Source: an uncultured Elusimicrobia bacterium
GTDB lineage: Bacteria > Elusimicrobiota > Elusimicrobia > UBA1565 > UBA9628
Assembly: GCA_903881545.1 (NCBI GenBank)
Contig: CAIRTQ010000096.1
Location: forward strand, 1 to 64,000
Direction of reading: 5' to 3'
Length of the DNA: 64,000 nt
The position numbers and the translations under genes are program-made. The notes under the pieces were generated by a model, which made no database searches, had not been told where the DNA came from, and was given only the letters and a program-made list of their open reading frames with translations. Position 1 is the first letter of the stretch. Each line of letters begins with the position of its first letter. This document shows, one piece after another, positions 32,159-40,887 of this stretch.

Positions 32159-33238
32159 ATGAGCCGCAAAATCATCACCATCGGCATACTCGCCTCCGTG
32201 GCGCTGATGGTGTATCTGGTCGGCCATCGCCTCCCTTCCTTGATGCGCATCGTGGGCAACCTGGAATGGAAGTGGGTCGTGGCTGCCTTGGTCTGCTCCT
32301 TGTTGAGCTACTTCATGGTCGGGTTGGCCCTGCGCCAGGTCCTGGCCCTCTTGGGGCACTCCCTGCCCTTCCCCGTCGTTCTGGGCATTGCCTTGGTCTC
32401 CACCTCGGTCAACTATTTCATCTCGACCGCGGGGGTCAGCGGCTTCGCGCTCAAGGCGCATCTCCTGCGCAAGCGCGGCGTGCCTTACGGCACGACCGTG
32501 TTGGCGTCCGTGGTGAGCTCCGCCATCCTTTACCTGGTCCTGGCGCTCATCCTGGGGCAGGGCCTGCTCTACCTCATCTTCCACCTGCGGGGCGCGCGGC
32601 TGGCCATCATGGAGGGCTCGGTGGGCCTTGGTCTGCTGCTGGCGACCACGGTCGTGCTCACGGTCCTGGCTTTCGACCATGAATTGCGCGGCCGCGTCAC
32701 GCGGGCGGCGTTTCACCGCATCAATCGCTTGGTGTTCTCCTTCTCGCGCAAGGAGATCCCGCACGAGGAGTTCGCCCAGTTCGAGCAGCAGCTGGCCACG
32801 GGCTTGGGGGCCATCCACCAATTCAAGGGCCGGCTGACCAAGACCATCGTGTTCACCGGCCTGGACTGGATACTGGCGATGCTGACCCTGCATTTTTGCC
32901 TGCGCGCAGTGCCCGATGTGCCGCATCTGCCAGTGGGGCACCTGATCGCTGGGTTCACCGCAGGGCAGGCCACGACTTTGATCCCGGCCTTGCCCGGAGG
33001 ACTGGGCGCCATGGAGGGCTCCATGGCCGCTATCTTTAGCGGGCTGGGCGTGGAATGGGACGACGCGCTCATGGCCGTACTCCTGTATCGCATGGCTTAT
33101 TATGTCATCCCGGGCATCCTGAGCGTGTTCGTGCTGTGGGGCTTGAAGATGTCGGAGCCCGACATCATGAAGGCTACGGACCTCGAAGACACGAAAGACG
33201 GCGACGGCCCCGAAGAACTCGAGCCCACGCGGCCCTAG
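32159..33238 (+). CDS. UPF0104 / lysylphosphatidylglycerol synthase TM-region family protein
   Basis: A 359-residue polytopic membrane protein with about eight hydrophobic segments and the family-typical IPALPGGLGAMEGSMAAIF near the C-terminus. Related proteins are the membrane half of MprF or stand-alone lipid flippases; no lysyl-transferase domain is attached. The ATG at 32159 follows a TATAAT (32146-32151) by eight bases, hinting at a near-leaderless transcript. The track's 32012 start is upstream of that promoter-like box. The C-terminal tail is acidic. Confidence 0.82.
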   Translation: MSRKIITIGILASVALMVYLVGHRLPSLMRIVGNLEWKWVVAALVCSLLSYFMVGLALRQVLALLGHSLPFPVVLGIALVSTSVNYFISTAGVSGFALKAHLLRKRGVPYGTTVLASVVSSAILYLVLALILGQGLLYLIFHLRGARLAIMEGSVGLGLLLATTVVLTVLAFDHELRGRVTRAAFHRINRLVFSFSRKEIPHEEFAQFEQQLATGLGAIHQFKGRLTKTIVFTGLDWILAMLTLHFCLRAVPDVPHLPVGHLIAGFTAGQATTLIPALPGGLGAMEGSMAAIFSGLGVEWDDALMAVLLYRMAYYVIPGILSVFVLWGLKMSEPDIMKATDLEDTKDGDGPEELEPTRP

Positions 33239-33254
33239 CCGCGGCCCCGCGCCC

Positions 33255-36176
33255 TCACCGCAACTTTTCTCGCTCGCTCCTGATTCGGTCCCGGATGCCG
33301 CGCAGTCCCGGGTCGCTGGGCGGCGATTGCGCCCAGGCCTGGGCATAGAGCCGCAAGGCCTCCTGCCGCCGTCCCGAGGAGGCATAGTAGGAGCCGAGGC
33401 TCAGATATGGGGGCAGGAAGCCGGCATCGAGGGCGATGGCCTGCTGCCAATCCCGGACTGCTTCTTCGCGCCTGCCGAGCAGCATCATGATGATGCCCCG
33501 GTCGCTACGCCAGCGCGCCTGCCGCGGCTGCTCGCGGCAGAGCCGATCGAGGGTCTCAAGGGCCGCGCCGTATTCGCCCAGGTTCTGATAGGTGATGGCC
33601 GCGCGGCCGAGCTCCTCGGGCAAGGGCCCGAAGCGCCGCGCCTGGGCTAGGCAGTGCAAGGCTAGGCCGGCGTCTCCGCCCGCGGCGGCCGCATCGGCCA
33701 AGTCGAGCAGCAGGCTGGGGTCCCGCACTCCTTGCGGGCCGGCCGGCTTGAGCAGGCGGCGCAGGAGGGCCTTGGCCCGCTCCGGTTCGCGCAGGGCGCC
33801 GTAGAGCGCGGAGGCGTCGCGCAGCTGCCGCTCGTCGAGCTTTCGGCCGCACGCCGTGTCCAGAGCGGCGAGCGCCTCGGCCCGCCGGCCGGAATCCCCG
33901 GCCGCGCCGGTCAGCTTCAGGAGCGGGCCGGAGGGGCATTGGGTGGTCGCTTGGGCGCGCTGGAAGGTCGAGAACGCCGCGGATGCGGCGCCTATTCCGG
34001 CGTAGATCCCCACCATGCGGCACAGCCTGGCCCCGTCCGGCCGCAATCTCGCGACCGTGACCAAAGCCGCGCGCGCTACTTCCGGCCAGCCTGAATTCAG
34101 GGCCGAGTCTCCCAGGTCCAGCAGCAGGTCCGCGACGGCGCGGGCCTGCGCCGCGCTGAGGGGCAGGCGCGCGGCAAAGGCCAGCATCTCAACGGCATCC
34201 TGCTGTCCGGCCCGTTGCGCCCTGCGGACTAGGTCTAGCAGCAGCGGCAGATTCTTGGAGTTGCGCTGGGCGGGCTGCTCCAGGAGGCGGAAGGCGCGGC
34301 GGTACTCGCCCAGGTCGCGGTAGAGCTCGGCGACGCGGCGGGACTGCCGGTGGTCGAGCGGGGCGCTTCCGGCCCGGTCCAAGGCTTCATGCGCCGCTTC
34401 GTTCTGGCCCGAGCGCCTGGCGCCGGCGGCTTCCTGGATCCAGAGGCCGCTGACCGCCCCGGCTCCGCGCGGGGTTTCGGCGCGCAGCCGGGCCAGCCGG
34501 TTGCGCAAGGCCGGATGCTCGGGGCTCGGCCAGCAGGAGAGGGCGTCTGCGAATGGGGCGTAATCATCGGCGCCGGCGGCTTCCCGCCAAGGCTTGAGCC
34601 GGGCGTCGTCCGAGGCTTCGTTGAACACGGGCTTGCGCATGCGCAGGTCATCCATCAGGTTCAGGGCCGCGCGTGCTTCATCGCGCCGGCCTTGGCGAAG
34701 AAGATAGATCGAGCGGAAGGCGTACTGCATGGTCGCCAGGGAGCCGGAGGCCGGAAACAGCGCCCAATAGCCGGAGCCGCGGCCGCCCTGCACCATGCGC
34801 GCCCAGGAGTACCTCTGTTGGAGTTCGGAGCGGGGTTCGGCCAAGCGCGGAACTATCGATAATGCCTTGGCCAGGTCCGCCGCCGCCCCGCGCGGGTCGC
34901 CGTCCTCCAATCTGTTCTTTCCGCGCCAGGACCATAGCCAGGCGTCCCTGGGATATTTCCGCAACTCCCGGTCGTAAGCTGCCTCTGGGGCGGAGCGGCT
35001 GGGATAGGTCACGGTCAAGCCGAGGGCGTAGAGCTGTACCAAGAGGATGGGCGCCAGTATAGCGCCGAGCGCCGCCGCGGCAAAATTCTCGCTGGCGCGG
35101 GATGCGGCGGGGCGCAGCCAAGCCAGGGCGAGAGCTGCCGCCAGGGCGCAAAGCAGGGGGAGCAGGGGCTCGAAATATTTCATCTCCACCGTCATCAGGC
35201 AGTGGATGCCCAGGAAGTAGATGATGAGAAGTATCAACTGCCGGTGCGCCTCGCGCCGGCGCAGCAGCAAGGCCGCGGCCAGGGCGGCAAGATAGAGCCA
35301 AAGATGAAACGATGCGGCATAGACCAGCCGTTGTCCGCAGGCCGATAGGTAGCGGCCGGGGTGGTGCCATATGGTCTGCGCGGCCCAGAGCAGCGGGCTG
35401 CCGTTGCGGAAATCCAGGCCCGCGTCGGGTATGCTCGTGCAGGTCGAGACGAAGCCCAGGGCGCCGGTGATGATGTTCGACCGGGCCCGGCCGTCCTCGA
35501 ACAGTATCAGGCGGTGCTGTAGCCGCCAGTTCATTAGGGACCACAGGGTCAAGAACAAGAACGGGATCAGGCAGAGCAGGGCGGCCCGCCGGCCGGACCG
35601 TGGCGCCCCGCCGCGCCTGTCCCGCAGCCACTCGTAGGTGAGCAGTGCGGGAAGGAACAGGAACAGCGGCGACATGATCAGCAGGCTCATGCCGATGCAG
35701 ACCGCCAGCGCCACATCGCGCCGGGGGGAGGGGGCGCGGGCGCGCCAGACGAGAGCGACGGCCACGGCCAGAACCTGCAGCGCGTAAAGCCAGCGGTCCG
35801 AGGAAAGATAGGGAGGGATGATGAAGGCGAAGAGCAGCGCCGCCAGCCCGCCGCAGAGGGCGCTGTGCAGCAGCCATCCCAGCGCGAACACCAAGACCGC
35901 GTCGGCCAGGAGGCTCAGTCCGCGCGCCAGCAGCTGGGCATAGTCGCCGGCATGCTGGCAGAGCAGGGCGTTGGGGACGGAGAATCCGGGCATGCAGAAG
36001 GCGACGTCCCAGGTCTTGATGCCGTGCACCAGCGCCTCGCCGGAGGAGACATGGAAGTCCCCGGGCCGGCCCAGCCAGCCTTCACCGGCGGACGCCCAAT
36101 CGCCGAGCTTGGCGGCGAGCAGGGCGATGGCGCAGCACAGCAGCGTCGCGGCCAGGGCCGCCCGGGCGCGGGGCAT
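33255..36176 (-). CDS. Polytopic membrane protein with C-terminal TPR array (paralogue 2)
   Basis: A 973-residue protein. The first ~430 residues have about ten hydrophobic segments arranged like an oligosaccharyltransferase/glycosyltransferase-C-type membrane domain (no catalytic motif identified). The remainder is a long TPR-like array, ending LSLGSYYASSGRRQEALRLY. It is clearly paralogous to the next gene: both share FHVSSGEAL, PGFSVPNALLCQHAG, LVFALGWLLHSALCGG and the C-terminal QARWRSDRG/QARWRNDRG. Function unknown; surface assembly or glycosylation is plausible. Confidence 0.7.
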   Translation of the reverse strand: MPRARAALAATLLCCAIALLAAKLGDWASAGEGWLGRPGDFHVSSGEALVHGIKTWDVAFCMPGFSVPNALLCQHAGDYAQLLARGLSLLADAVLVFALGWLLHSALCGGLAALLFAFIIPPYLSSDRWLYALQVLAVAVALVWRARAPSPRRDVALAVCIGMSLLIMSPLFLFLPALLTYEWLRDRRGGAPRSGRRAALLCLIPFLFLTLWSLMNWRLQHRLILFEDGRARSNIITGALGFVSTCTSIPDAGLDFRNGSPLLWAAQTIWHHPGRYLSACGQRLVYAASFHLWLYLAALAAALLLRRREAHRQLILLIIYFLGIHCLMTVEMKYFEPLLPLLCALAAALALAWLRPAASRASENFAAAALGAILAPILLVQLYALGLTVTYPSRSAPEAAYDRELRKYPRDAWLWSWRGKNRLEDGDPRGAAADLAKALSIVPRLAEPRSELQQRYSWARMVQGGRGSGYWALFPASGSLATMQYAFRSIYLLRQGRRDEARAALNLMDDLRMRKPVFNEASDDARLKPWREAAGADDYAPFADALSCWPSPEHPALRNRLARLRAETPRGAGAVSGLWIQEAAGARRSGQNEAAHEALDRAGSAPLDHRQSRRVAELYRDLGEYRRAFRLLEQPAQRNSKNLPLLLDLVRRAQRAGQQDAVEMLAFAARLPLSAAQARAVADLLLDLGDSALNSGWPEVARAALVTVARLRPDGARLCRMVGIYAGIGAASAAFSTFQRAQATTQCPSGPLLKLTGAAGDSGRRAEALAALDTACGRKLDERQLRDASALYGALREPERAKALLRRLLKPAGPQGVRDPSLLLDLADAAAAGGDAGLALHCLAQARRFGPLPEELGRAAITYQNLGEYGAALETLDRLCREQPRQARWRSDRGIIMMLLGRREEAVRDWQQAIALDAGFLPPYLSLGSYYASSGRRQEALRLYAQAWAQSPPSDPGLRGIRDRIRSEREKLR

Positions 36177-36238
36177 ATCCAGATTCTATCTGTTGCGGGA
36201 TGGGGCGTCTAGCGTCGGGGCGCCGTCCTTTCCCAGTT

Positions 36239-38767
36239 TCAGCGCAGCTTCTCGCGCTCGAGCCTGATGCGCTCGCGGATACCGAGGCCGCCCTTGTCAC
36301 TAGGCGGAGTCTGATCCAGGGCTTGGGCATAGAGGCGCAAGGCGGCCGGCCGCTGTCCCGCGGCGGCAAGGCTCGTGCCCAGGCTGAGGTAAGGCGGCAG
36401 GAACCGGGGATCAATGGCTATGGCCTGCTTCCAGTCCAGGACCGCCTGCTCTTGGAGGCCGAGCAGCATCTTGACCACGCCTCTGTCGTTGCGCCAGCGG
36501 GCCTGCCGCGGCTGCTCGCGGCAGAGCTGGTCCAACACGGTGAGCGCCGCACGGTATTCCCCCAAGTCCTGATAGCTGATGGCCGCGCGGCCAAGCTCCT
36601 CGGGCCTGAGCTTGAGCCGCCGCGCTTGGGCCACGAAGCCCAAGGCCAGGCTCCGCGACCGGCTTGCCGCGGCCGCGTCGGCGAGGTCGAACAGCTTCAC
36701 GGCGAGCAGGCGGCGCAGCACGGCCTCGGTCTTCTCCGGCTCGCGCAGCTTGGCGTAGAGCGCGGCTGTGGCGCGCAGCTGCCGTTCGTCGAGGCGCTGG
36801 CCGCAGGCAGCGCCCAGGGCGGCGAGGGCTTCGACCCGCCGGCCTGAGGCTTGGGCCGCGGCGGCCAGCTCCAGGAGCGGCCCGGCGGAATCGCGGGCCA
36901 AACCCAATCCACCATAGAGTTCGGCGACCCGGCGCGCCTGCCCGGCGCCCAGCGGCGCGCGTTCGGCTCGGACCAAGGCTTGGTGCGCGGTTTCGGGTAG
37001 GCCGAAGCGTTTCGCGGCGGCGGCTTCCCGGATCCAGAGGCCGCCTAACCGGACTGGGTCTTGGGTGGCCTCCGTGTGCAAGCGCGTCAGCTGAGCGCGC
37101 CAACTCGCGCGTTCCAGGCTCGGCCAGAAGGAAAGGGCTTCATCAATGGGCGCCTGATCCAGGGCGATCGCGTTCTGCCGACCAGGCCTGAGCCGGGCGT
37201 CATCGTCCGCTTCGCGGAACGAGGGCAACTGGATGCGCACGTCATCCATCAGGGCGAGAGCGTCGCGCGCCGCTTCCCGCCGTCCATGGAGCAGAAGATA
37301 GAGCGCCCGAAAAGCGTAATGCGGCGGGGCCCCGACCGCGTCCGAAATGCCCATGGGGAACTTTTCCCAGGATCCGGCGCCGCTTCCTCCCTGCGCCATG
37401 CGCGCCCAGGCGTATTTCGCCTGGATCTCTCCCACGGGCTGGGCCAATCGCGGCGCTAATGACAGGGCCTGGGCCAGGTCCTGCGCCGCGCCAGCGGGGT
37501 CGCCTTCCTGCAGCCTGTTCCTGCCGCGCAGGGACCATAACCAAGCGTCTGCCGGATGCTTCCGCAAGGCTCGGTCGAAAGCCGATTCTTGCGAGGCCCG
37601 GCCGGGGTAAGCCGCGGTTAAGCCGAGCGCGTAGACCTGCACCAGGAGGATGGGCGCCAGAGTCGCGCCGAGCGCGGCGGCGGCGAAGCGCTCTGCGGAG
37701 CGGTCCGCGGCTGGCCGCAGGCGGGCCACGAGCAGGCAGGCCGCCAGGGCGCACAGCAAGGGGAGCATAGGTTCGAAATATTTCATCTCCACCGACATGA
37801 GGCAGTGGATGCCCAGGAAGTAGGCGATGAGCAGGGTCAGTTGCTTATGCTCCTCGCGTTTGCGGCCCAGCCAGGCGCCGGCCAGGGCGGATATATAAAG
37901 GAAGGGATGAAAGGAAGCGGCATAGGCCAGGCGTCGCCCGATGGACCATAGATAGTGGCCGGGGTGGCGCAGGATGAACTGCGCGGCCCAGATCAGCGGG
38001 TTGCCTCCGCTGAAGCCCAGGTCCGCGTAACGCGCGCCCAGGTCGGTCGATACGAAGCCCAAAGCGCCGGTGATGATGTTCGTCACGGCGCGGCCGTCCT
38101 CGAATATTATCAGGCGATGCTGCAGCCGCCAGTTCATGTAGGCCCAAATGGTCAGGGGTAGGAAGGGGATGAGGCAGAGCAGGGCGGCCCGCATTTTCCT
38201 GCCGTGTCTATCCCGTACCAATCCGTAGCCGAGCAGGACGAATGGGAATAGGAACAGGGGCGATAATATCAGCAGGCTCATGCCCAAGCAGAGGGCCAGC
38301 ACGGCGTCGCGCCAGGGGGAGGGGGACCGGGCTCGCCAGACGAGCGCTACGGCCACGGCCAGTATCTGCAAGGAATAAAGCCAGCGGTCCGAGGGCAGGT
38401 AAGGGGGGGAGGCCAAGGCGAAGAGCAGGGCGGCGATCCCGCCGCAGAGGGCGCTGTGCAGAAGCCAGCCGAGGGCGAAGACCAGGACGGCGTCGGCGAT
38501 AAGGCTCAAGCCGCGGGCCAGCAAGGGGCCGCGGACGCCGGCATGCTGGCAGAGCAGGGCGTTGGGGACGGAGAATCCGGGCATGCTGACCGCGACTTCC
38601 GGGAGCGGGACGCCATGGATCAGGGCTTCGCCGGAGGAGACGTGGAAGTCGTCGGCTCGGTCGAGCCAGCCGCGGTTGTCGGCGGCCCAATCGCCGAGCC
38701 TGGCGGAGAGCAAGGCGATGGCGCAGAAAAATATCGTCGCGGCCAGGGTCGCCCGGGCGCGGGACAT
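36239..38767 (-). CDS. Polytopic membrane protein with C-terminal TPR array (paralogue 1)
   Basis: An 842-residue paralogue of the gene downstream, with the same N-terminal multi-span domain and a TPR array shorter by about 130 residues. The bases just upstream of each copy are also alike (ATCTGTTGCGGGATG then a short G-rich stretch), so a tandem duplication including the leader is likely. Membrane segments include MPLLCALAACLLVARLRPAAD. No functional family could be assigned. Confidence 0.7.
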   Translation of the reverse strand: MSRARATLAATIFFCAIALLSARLGDWAADNRGWLDRADDFHVSSGEALIHGVPLPEVAVSMPGFSVPNALLCQHAGVRGPLLARGLSLIADAVLVFALGWLLHSALCGGIAALLFALASPPYLPSDRWLYSLQILAVAVALVWRARSPSPWRDAVLALCLGMSLLILSPLFLFPFVLLGYGLVRDRHGRKMRAALLCLIPFLPLTIWAYMNWRLQHRLIIFEDGRAVTNIITGALGFVSTDLGARYADLGFSGGNPLIWAAQFILRHPGHYLWSIGRRLAYAASFHPFLYISALAGAWLGRKREEHKQLTLLIAYFLGIHCLMSVEMKYFEPMLPLLCALAACLLVARLRPAADRSAERFAAAALGATLAPILLVQVYALGLTAAYPGRASQESAFDRALRKHPADAWLWSLRGRNRLQEGDPAGAAQDLAQALSLAPRLAQPVGEIQAKYAWARMAQGGSGAGSWEKFPMGISDAVGAPPHYAFRALYLLLHGRREAARDALALMDDVRIQLPSFREADDDARLRPGRQNAIALDQAPIDEALSFWPSLERASWRAQLTRLHTEATQDPVRLGGLWIREAAAAKRFGLPETAHQALVRAERAPLGAGQARRVAELYGGLGLARDSAGPLLELAAAAQASGRRVEALAALGAACGQRLDERQLRATAALYAKLREPEKTEAVLRRLLAVKLFDLADAAAASRSRSLALGFVAQARRLKLRPEELGRAAISYQDLGEYRAALTVLDQLCREQPRQARWRNDRGVVKMLLGLQEQAVLDWKQAIAIDPRFLPPYLSLGTSLAAAGQRPAALRLYAQALDQTPPSDKGGLGIRERIRLEREKLR

Positions 38768-38978
38768 CAGCGGATTTTATCTGTTGCGGGATGAGGTGTC
38801 TAGGGGTGCCACACTTTTGGTTTGCCATCTGGGTCTTATGGCCTAGTTCGGTTTGGGCACTGGGACCCTTCTATATATAGGAAAAGAAATCTAAAATCTA
38901 CCGATGCCCCTCAACTCGTCCTCTAATGGCCCAGCGCCGAGCCGGGTCTCGCCCAAGCAAAACCCCTGGAGGTCCAGC

Positions 38979-39980
38979 ATGCTAAGCCGCCGCATCATTG
39001 GTTTTTCCTGCATCGCCCTGTTGTGCGGTCTTTTCGTCACCGCACGCGTCCGCCGCACGATCTGCACGGGCTTCCTGCCTCCCAACAGCATGCGCATCCC
39101 CGTTGGAGCGCTGAGGGTGGGCGCCGACGGCGCGGTTGGCGGCATCAACGAGGCCCAGTACAACGCCGTCATGGATCAACTGCAGAAGATCTACGGCCCC
39201 ATCGTTGCCTCCTTGGGCGGCACGCTTAAGATCAACCGCCTCTGGTCCGATCCCACCGTGAACGCCTCGGCTCAGCGAATAGGCAACACCTATGTCCTCA
39301 ACATGTACGGCGGCCTGTCCCGTCATCCCGCCATCACCCAGGACGGCGAGGCCTTGGTGGCCTGCCATGAGATGAGCCACCACATCGGCGGAGCGCCCAA
39401 GGAAGGTACCAGCTGGGCCACCAACGAAGGCCAGTCCGATTATGTCGGAGTCCTCAAGTGCCTCCGCCTGATGTTCGCGGACGGCGGCAGCATGCAGTTC
39501 ACCCGCGCGACCGCCGCCGACCCGGTGGCGGAGAAGGCCTGCCAGGTCTATAAGGACCCGAAGGACCAGGCCCTCTGCGTGCGAACCGCCATGGCCGGGA
39601 TGTCGGTCACGGCTTTGTTCAAGGACTTGGGCCACGCGACCACGGCCGCCCGCTTCGACACGCCGAACCCCACGGTGGTGCAGGTGACCTACGACGATCA
39701 CCCCGAGATGCAGTGCCGCCTGGATACCTACCTCCAGGGCTCCTTGTGCGCTCAGCCCGCTTCCGCCAAACAGTCGGACACCGATCCGGCGCCTGGGACC
39801 TGCACCCTCTCCCAGGGCTACAAGGTCGGGATGCGTCCGCTGTGCTGGTACAAGCCGCAGTCCGGCGAACTGCTCGGACTTGTCAGCCGCCCTACGGCTG
39901 CTGCCCAAGTGGGCGCGGCAATCTCCAAGAGCTCTGGGCTGTCCCTCCTACAGTCCGCGGCGCCTTGGCAAGGGCTCTGA
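38979..39980 (+). CDS. Putative secreted metallopeptidase-like protein (HExxH)
   Basis: A 333-residue protein. The ATG at 38979 follows GGAGG and gives an N-terminal hydrophobic export segment (IIGFSCIALLCGLFVTA); the track start is 25 codons earlier. The motif VACHEMSHHIGG has the zinc-binding HExxH form, followed by a distal acidic NEGQSDY that could supply the third ligand. About ten cysteines suggest disulfides. The family is unknown to me. A strong terminator follows the gene. Confidence 0.65.
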   Translation: MLSRRIIGFSCIALLCGLFVTARVRRTICTGFLPPNSMRIPVGALRVGADGAVGGINEAQYNAVMDQLQKIYGPIVASLGGTLKINRLWSDPTVNASAQRIGNTYVLNMYGGLSRHPAITQDGEALVACHEMSHHIGGAPKEGTSWATNEGQSDYVGVLKCLRLMFADGGSMQFTRATAADPVAEKACQVYKDPKDQALCVRTAMAGMSVTALFKDLGHATTAARFDTPNPTVVQVTYDDHPEMQCRLDTYLQGSLCAQPASAKQSDTDPAPGTCTLSQGYKVGMRPLCWYKPQSGELLGLVSRPTAAAQVGAAISKSSGLSLLQSAAPWQGL

Positions 39981-39997
39981 GCCTGTAATCAACGAGA

Positions 39998-40040
39998 GCG
40001 CCCCGCCGCCTTCCGCAAGGCGGCGGGGCGCTTCATTTTC
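39998..40040 (+). terminator. Strong Rho-independent terminator
   Basis: GCGCCCCGCCGCCTT and AAGGCGGCGGGGCGC form a perfect 15-bp stem with a CCGC loop, followed by TTCATTTTC. It isolates the nuo operon from upstream transcription. Confidence 0.92.
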
Positions 40041-40056
40041 AGCCAGCGCGGCTTCC

Positions 40057-40085
40057 TTGCCGCACTGCGGCCAATAAAATAGAAT
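40057..40085 (+). promoter_or_regulatory. Candidate promoter of the nuo operon
   Basis: TTGCCG (40057-40062), a 17-base spacer and TAGAAT (40080-40085), 20 bases before the nuoJ ATG. It sits between the strong terminator and nuoJ, the only gap upstream of the coupled operon. Confidence 0.6.
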
Positions 40086-40105
40086 ACGCTCGCGCACCCA
40101 CTTAT

Positions 40106-40594
40106 ATGATTCCTTGGTTCGCGGTGTTCGCCGGGTCAGCCGCAGTCGCCTTTGCCGCGCTTATGATCACGCGGCGTTCCCTATACTCCGCGGCGGTCTG
40201 CTTCCTGGCCGTCATATTTCAGCTGGCCGCGTTGTTTTACGCCGTGGGCGCACGAATGCTGGCCTTCCTGCTCCTGCTCATCTATGCCGGAGCCGTGGCC
40301 GTGCTCATCGTGGTTTCCATCAATGCCGCGCAGGAAGGCTCTGAAGAAAGGCGGCGCTGGAATCAGCCCGCCTTCTCGCGCGGGCTTATCGCGGCGGGTT
40401 TCCTGCCGCCTCTGCTGGAAGCCGTCGTCCTTCTGGCGCGGGGGGGCACGGCTCCAGCACAGGCCGCGCCGATAGGAGACCTGGCCCTAGGCCTGGCGCT
40501 TTTTGGCCCCTATGCCGCGGCCGCCGAGGCCGTGGCCCTGTTGATGCTCTTCGCGGCCTTGGCCGTGGTCGGCAAGCCAGAGGCCTCGCGATGA
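40106..40594 (+). CDS. nuoJ: NADH-quinone oxidoreductase subunit J
   Basis: A 162-residue membrane subunit of complex I with five hydrophobic segments, including the conserved TM3-type stretch ending LLLIYAGAVAVLIVVSI, whose YAGAV is the family hallmark. It is the first gene of the operon here, although J normally lies in the middle. Its stop overlaps nuoK by ATGA. Confidence 0.93.
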   Translation: MIPWFAVFAGSAAVAFAALMITRRSLYSAAVCFLAVIFQLAALFYAVGARMLAFLLLLIYAGAVAVLIVVSINAAQEGSEERRRWNQPAFSRGLIAAGFLPPLLEAVVLLARGGTAPAQAAPIGDLALGLALFGPYAAAAEAVALLMLFAALAVVGKPEASR

Positions 40595-40887
40595 GCGGCG
40601 TGGTCTGGTCCGTGAGCGCCGCCCTCTTCCTCCTCGGCCTGGCGGGAGTCGCGCTGCGGCGCCAGCTTTTGGCCATGTTCCTGGGCCTGGAGCTCATGGT
40701 CCTGACCGCGGCCCTGGCCTTGGGCTGCACCGCGAGCCTCTCCGGCCGCGGCGAGGGCTTCGTCGCGGCCCTGCTGGTTTTAGCCGTGGCCGCGGCCGAG
40801 GCCGTGGTCGGCTTGGTTCTGATCCTTAGGGTGCGCTCCTCCGGCCGGCCGGCCGAGACCCAGTCTCTGCGGGAGCTCAAAGGATGA
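40591..40887 (+). CDS. nuoK: NADH-quinone oxidoreductase subunit K
   Basis: A 98-residue, three-TM antiporter-like subunit of complex I. The two membrane glutamates important for proton transfer are present in GLELMVLTAALAL and AAAEAVVGLVLIL. Coupled to nuoJ and nuoL by ATGA overlaps. Confidence 0.93.
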   Translation: MSGVVWSVSAALFLLGLAGVALRRQLLAMFLGLELMVLTAALALGCTASLSGRGEGFVAALLVLAVAAAEAVVGLVLILRVRSSGRPAETQSLRELKG

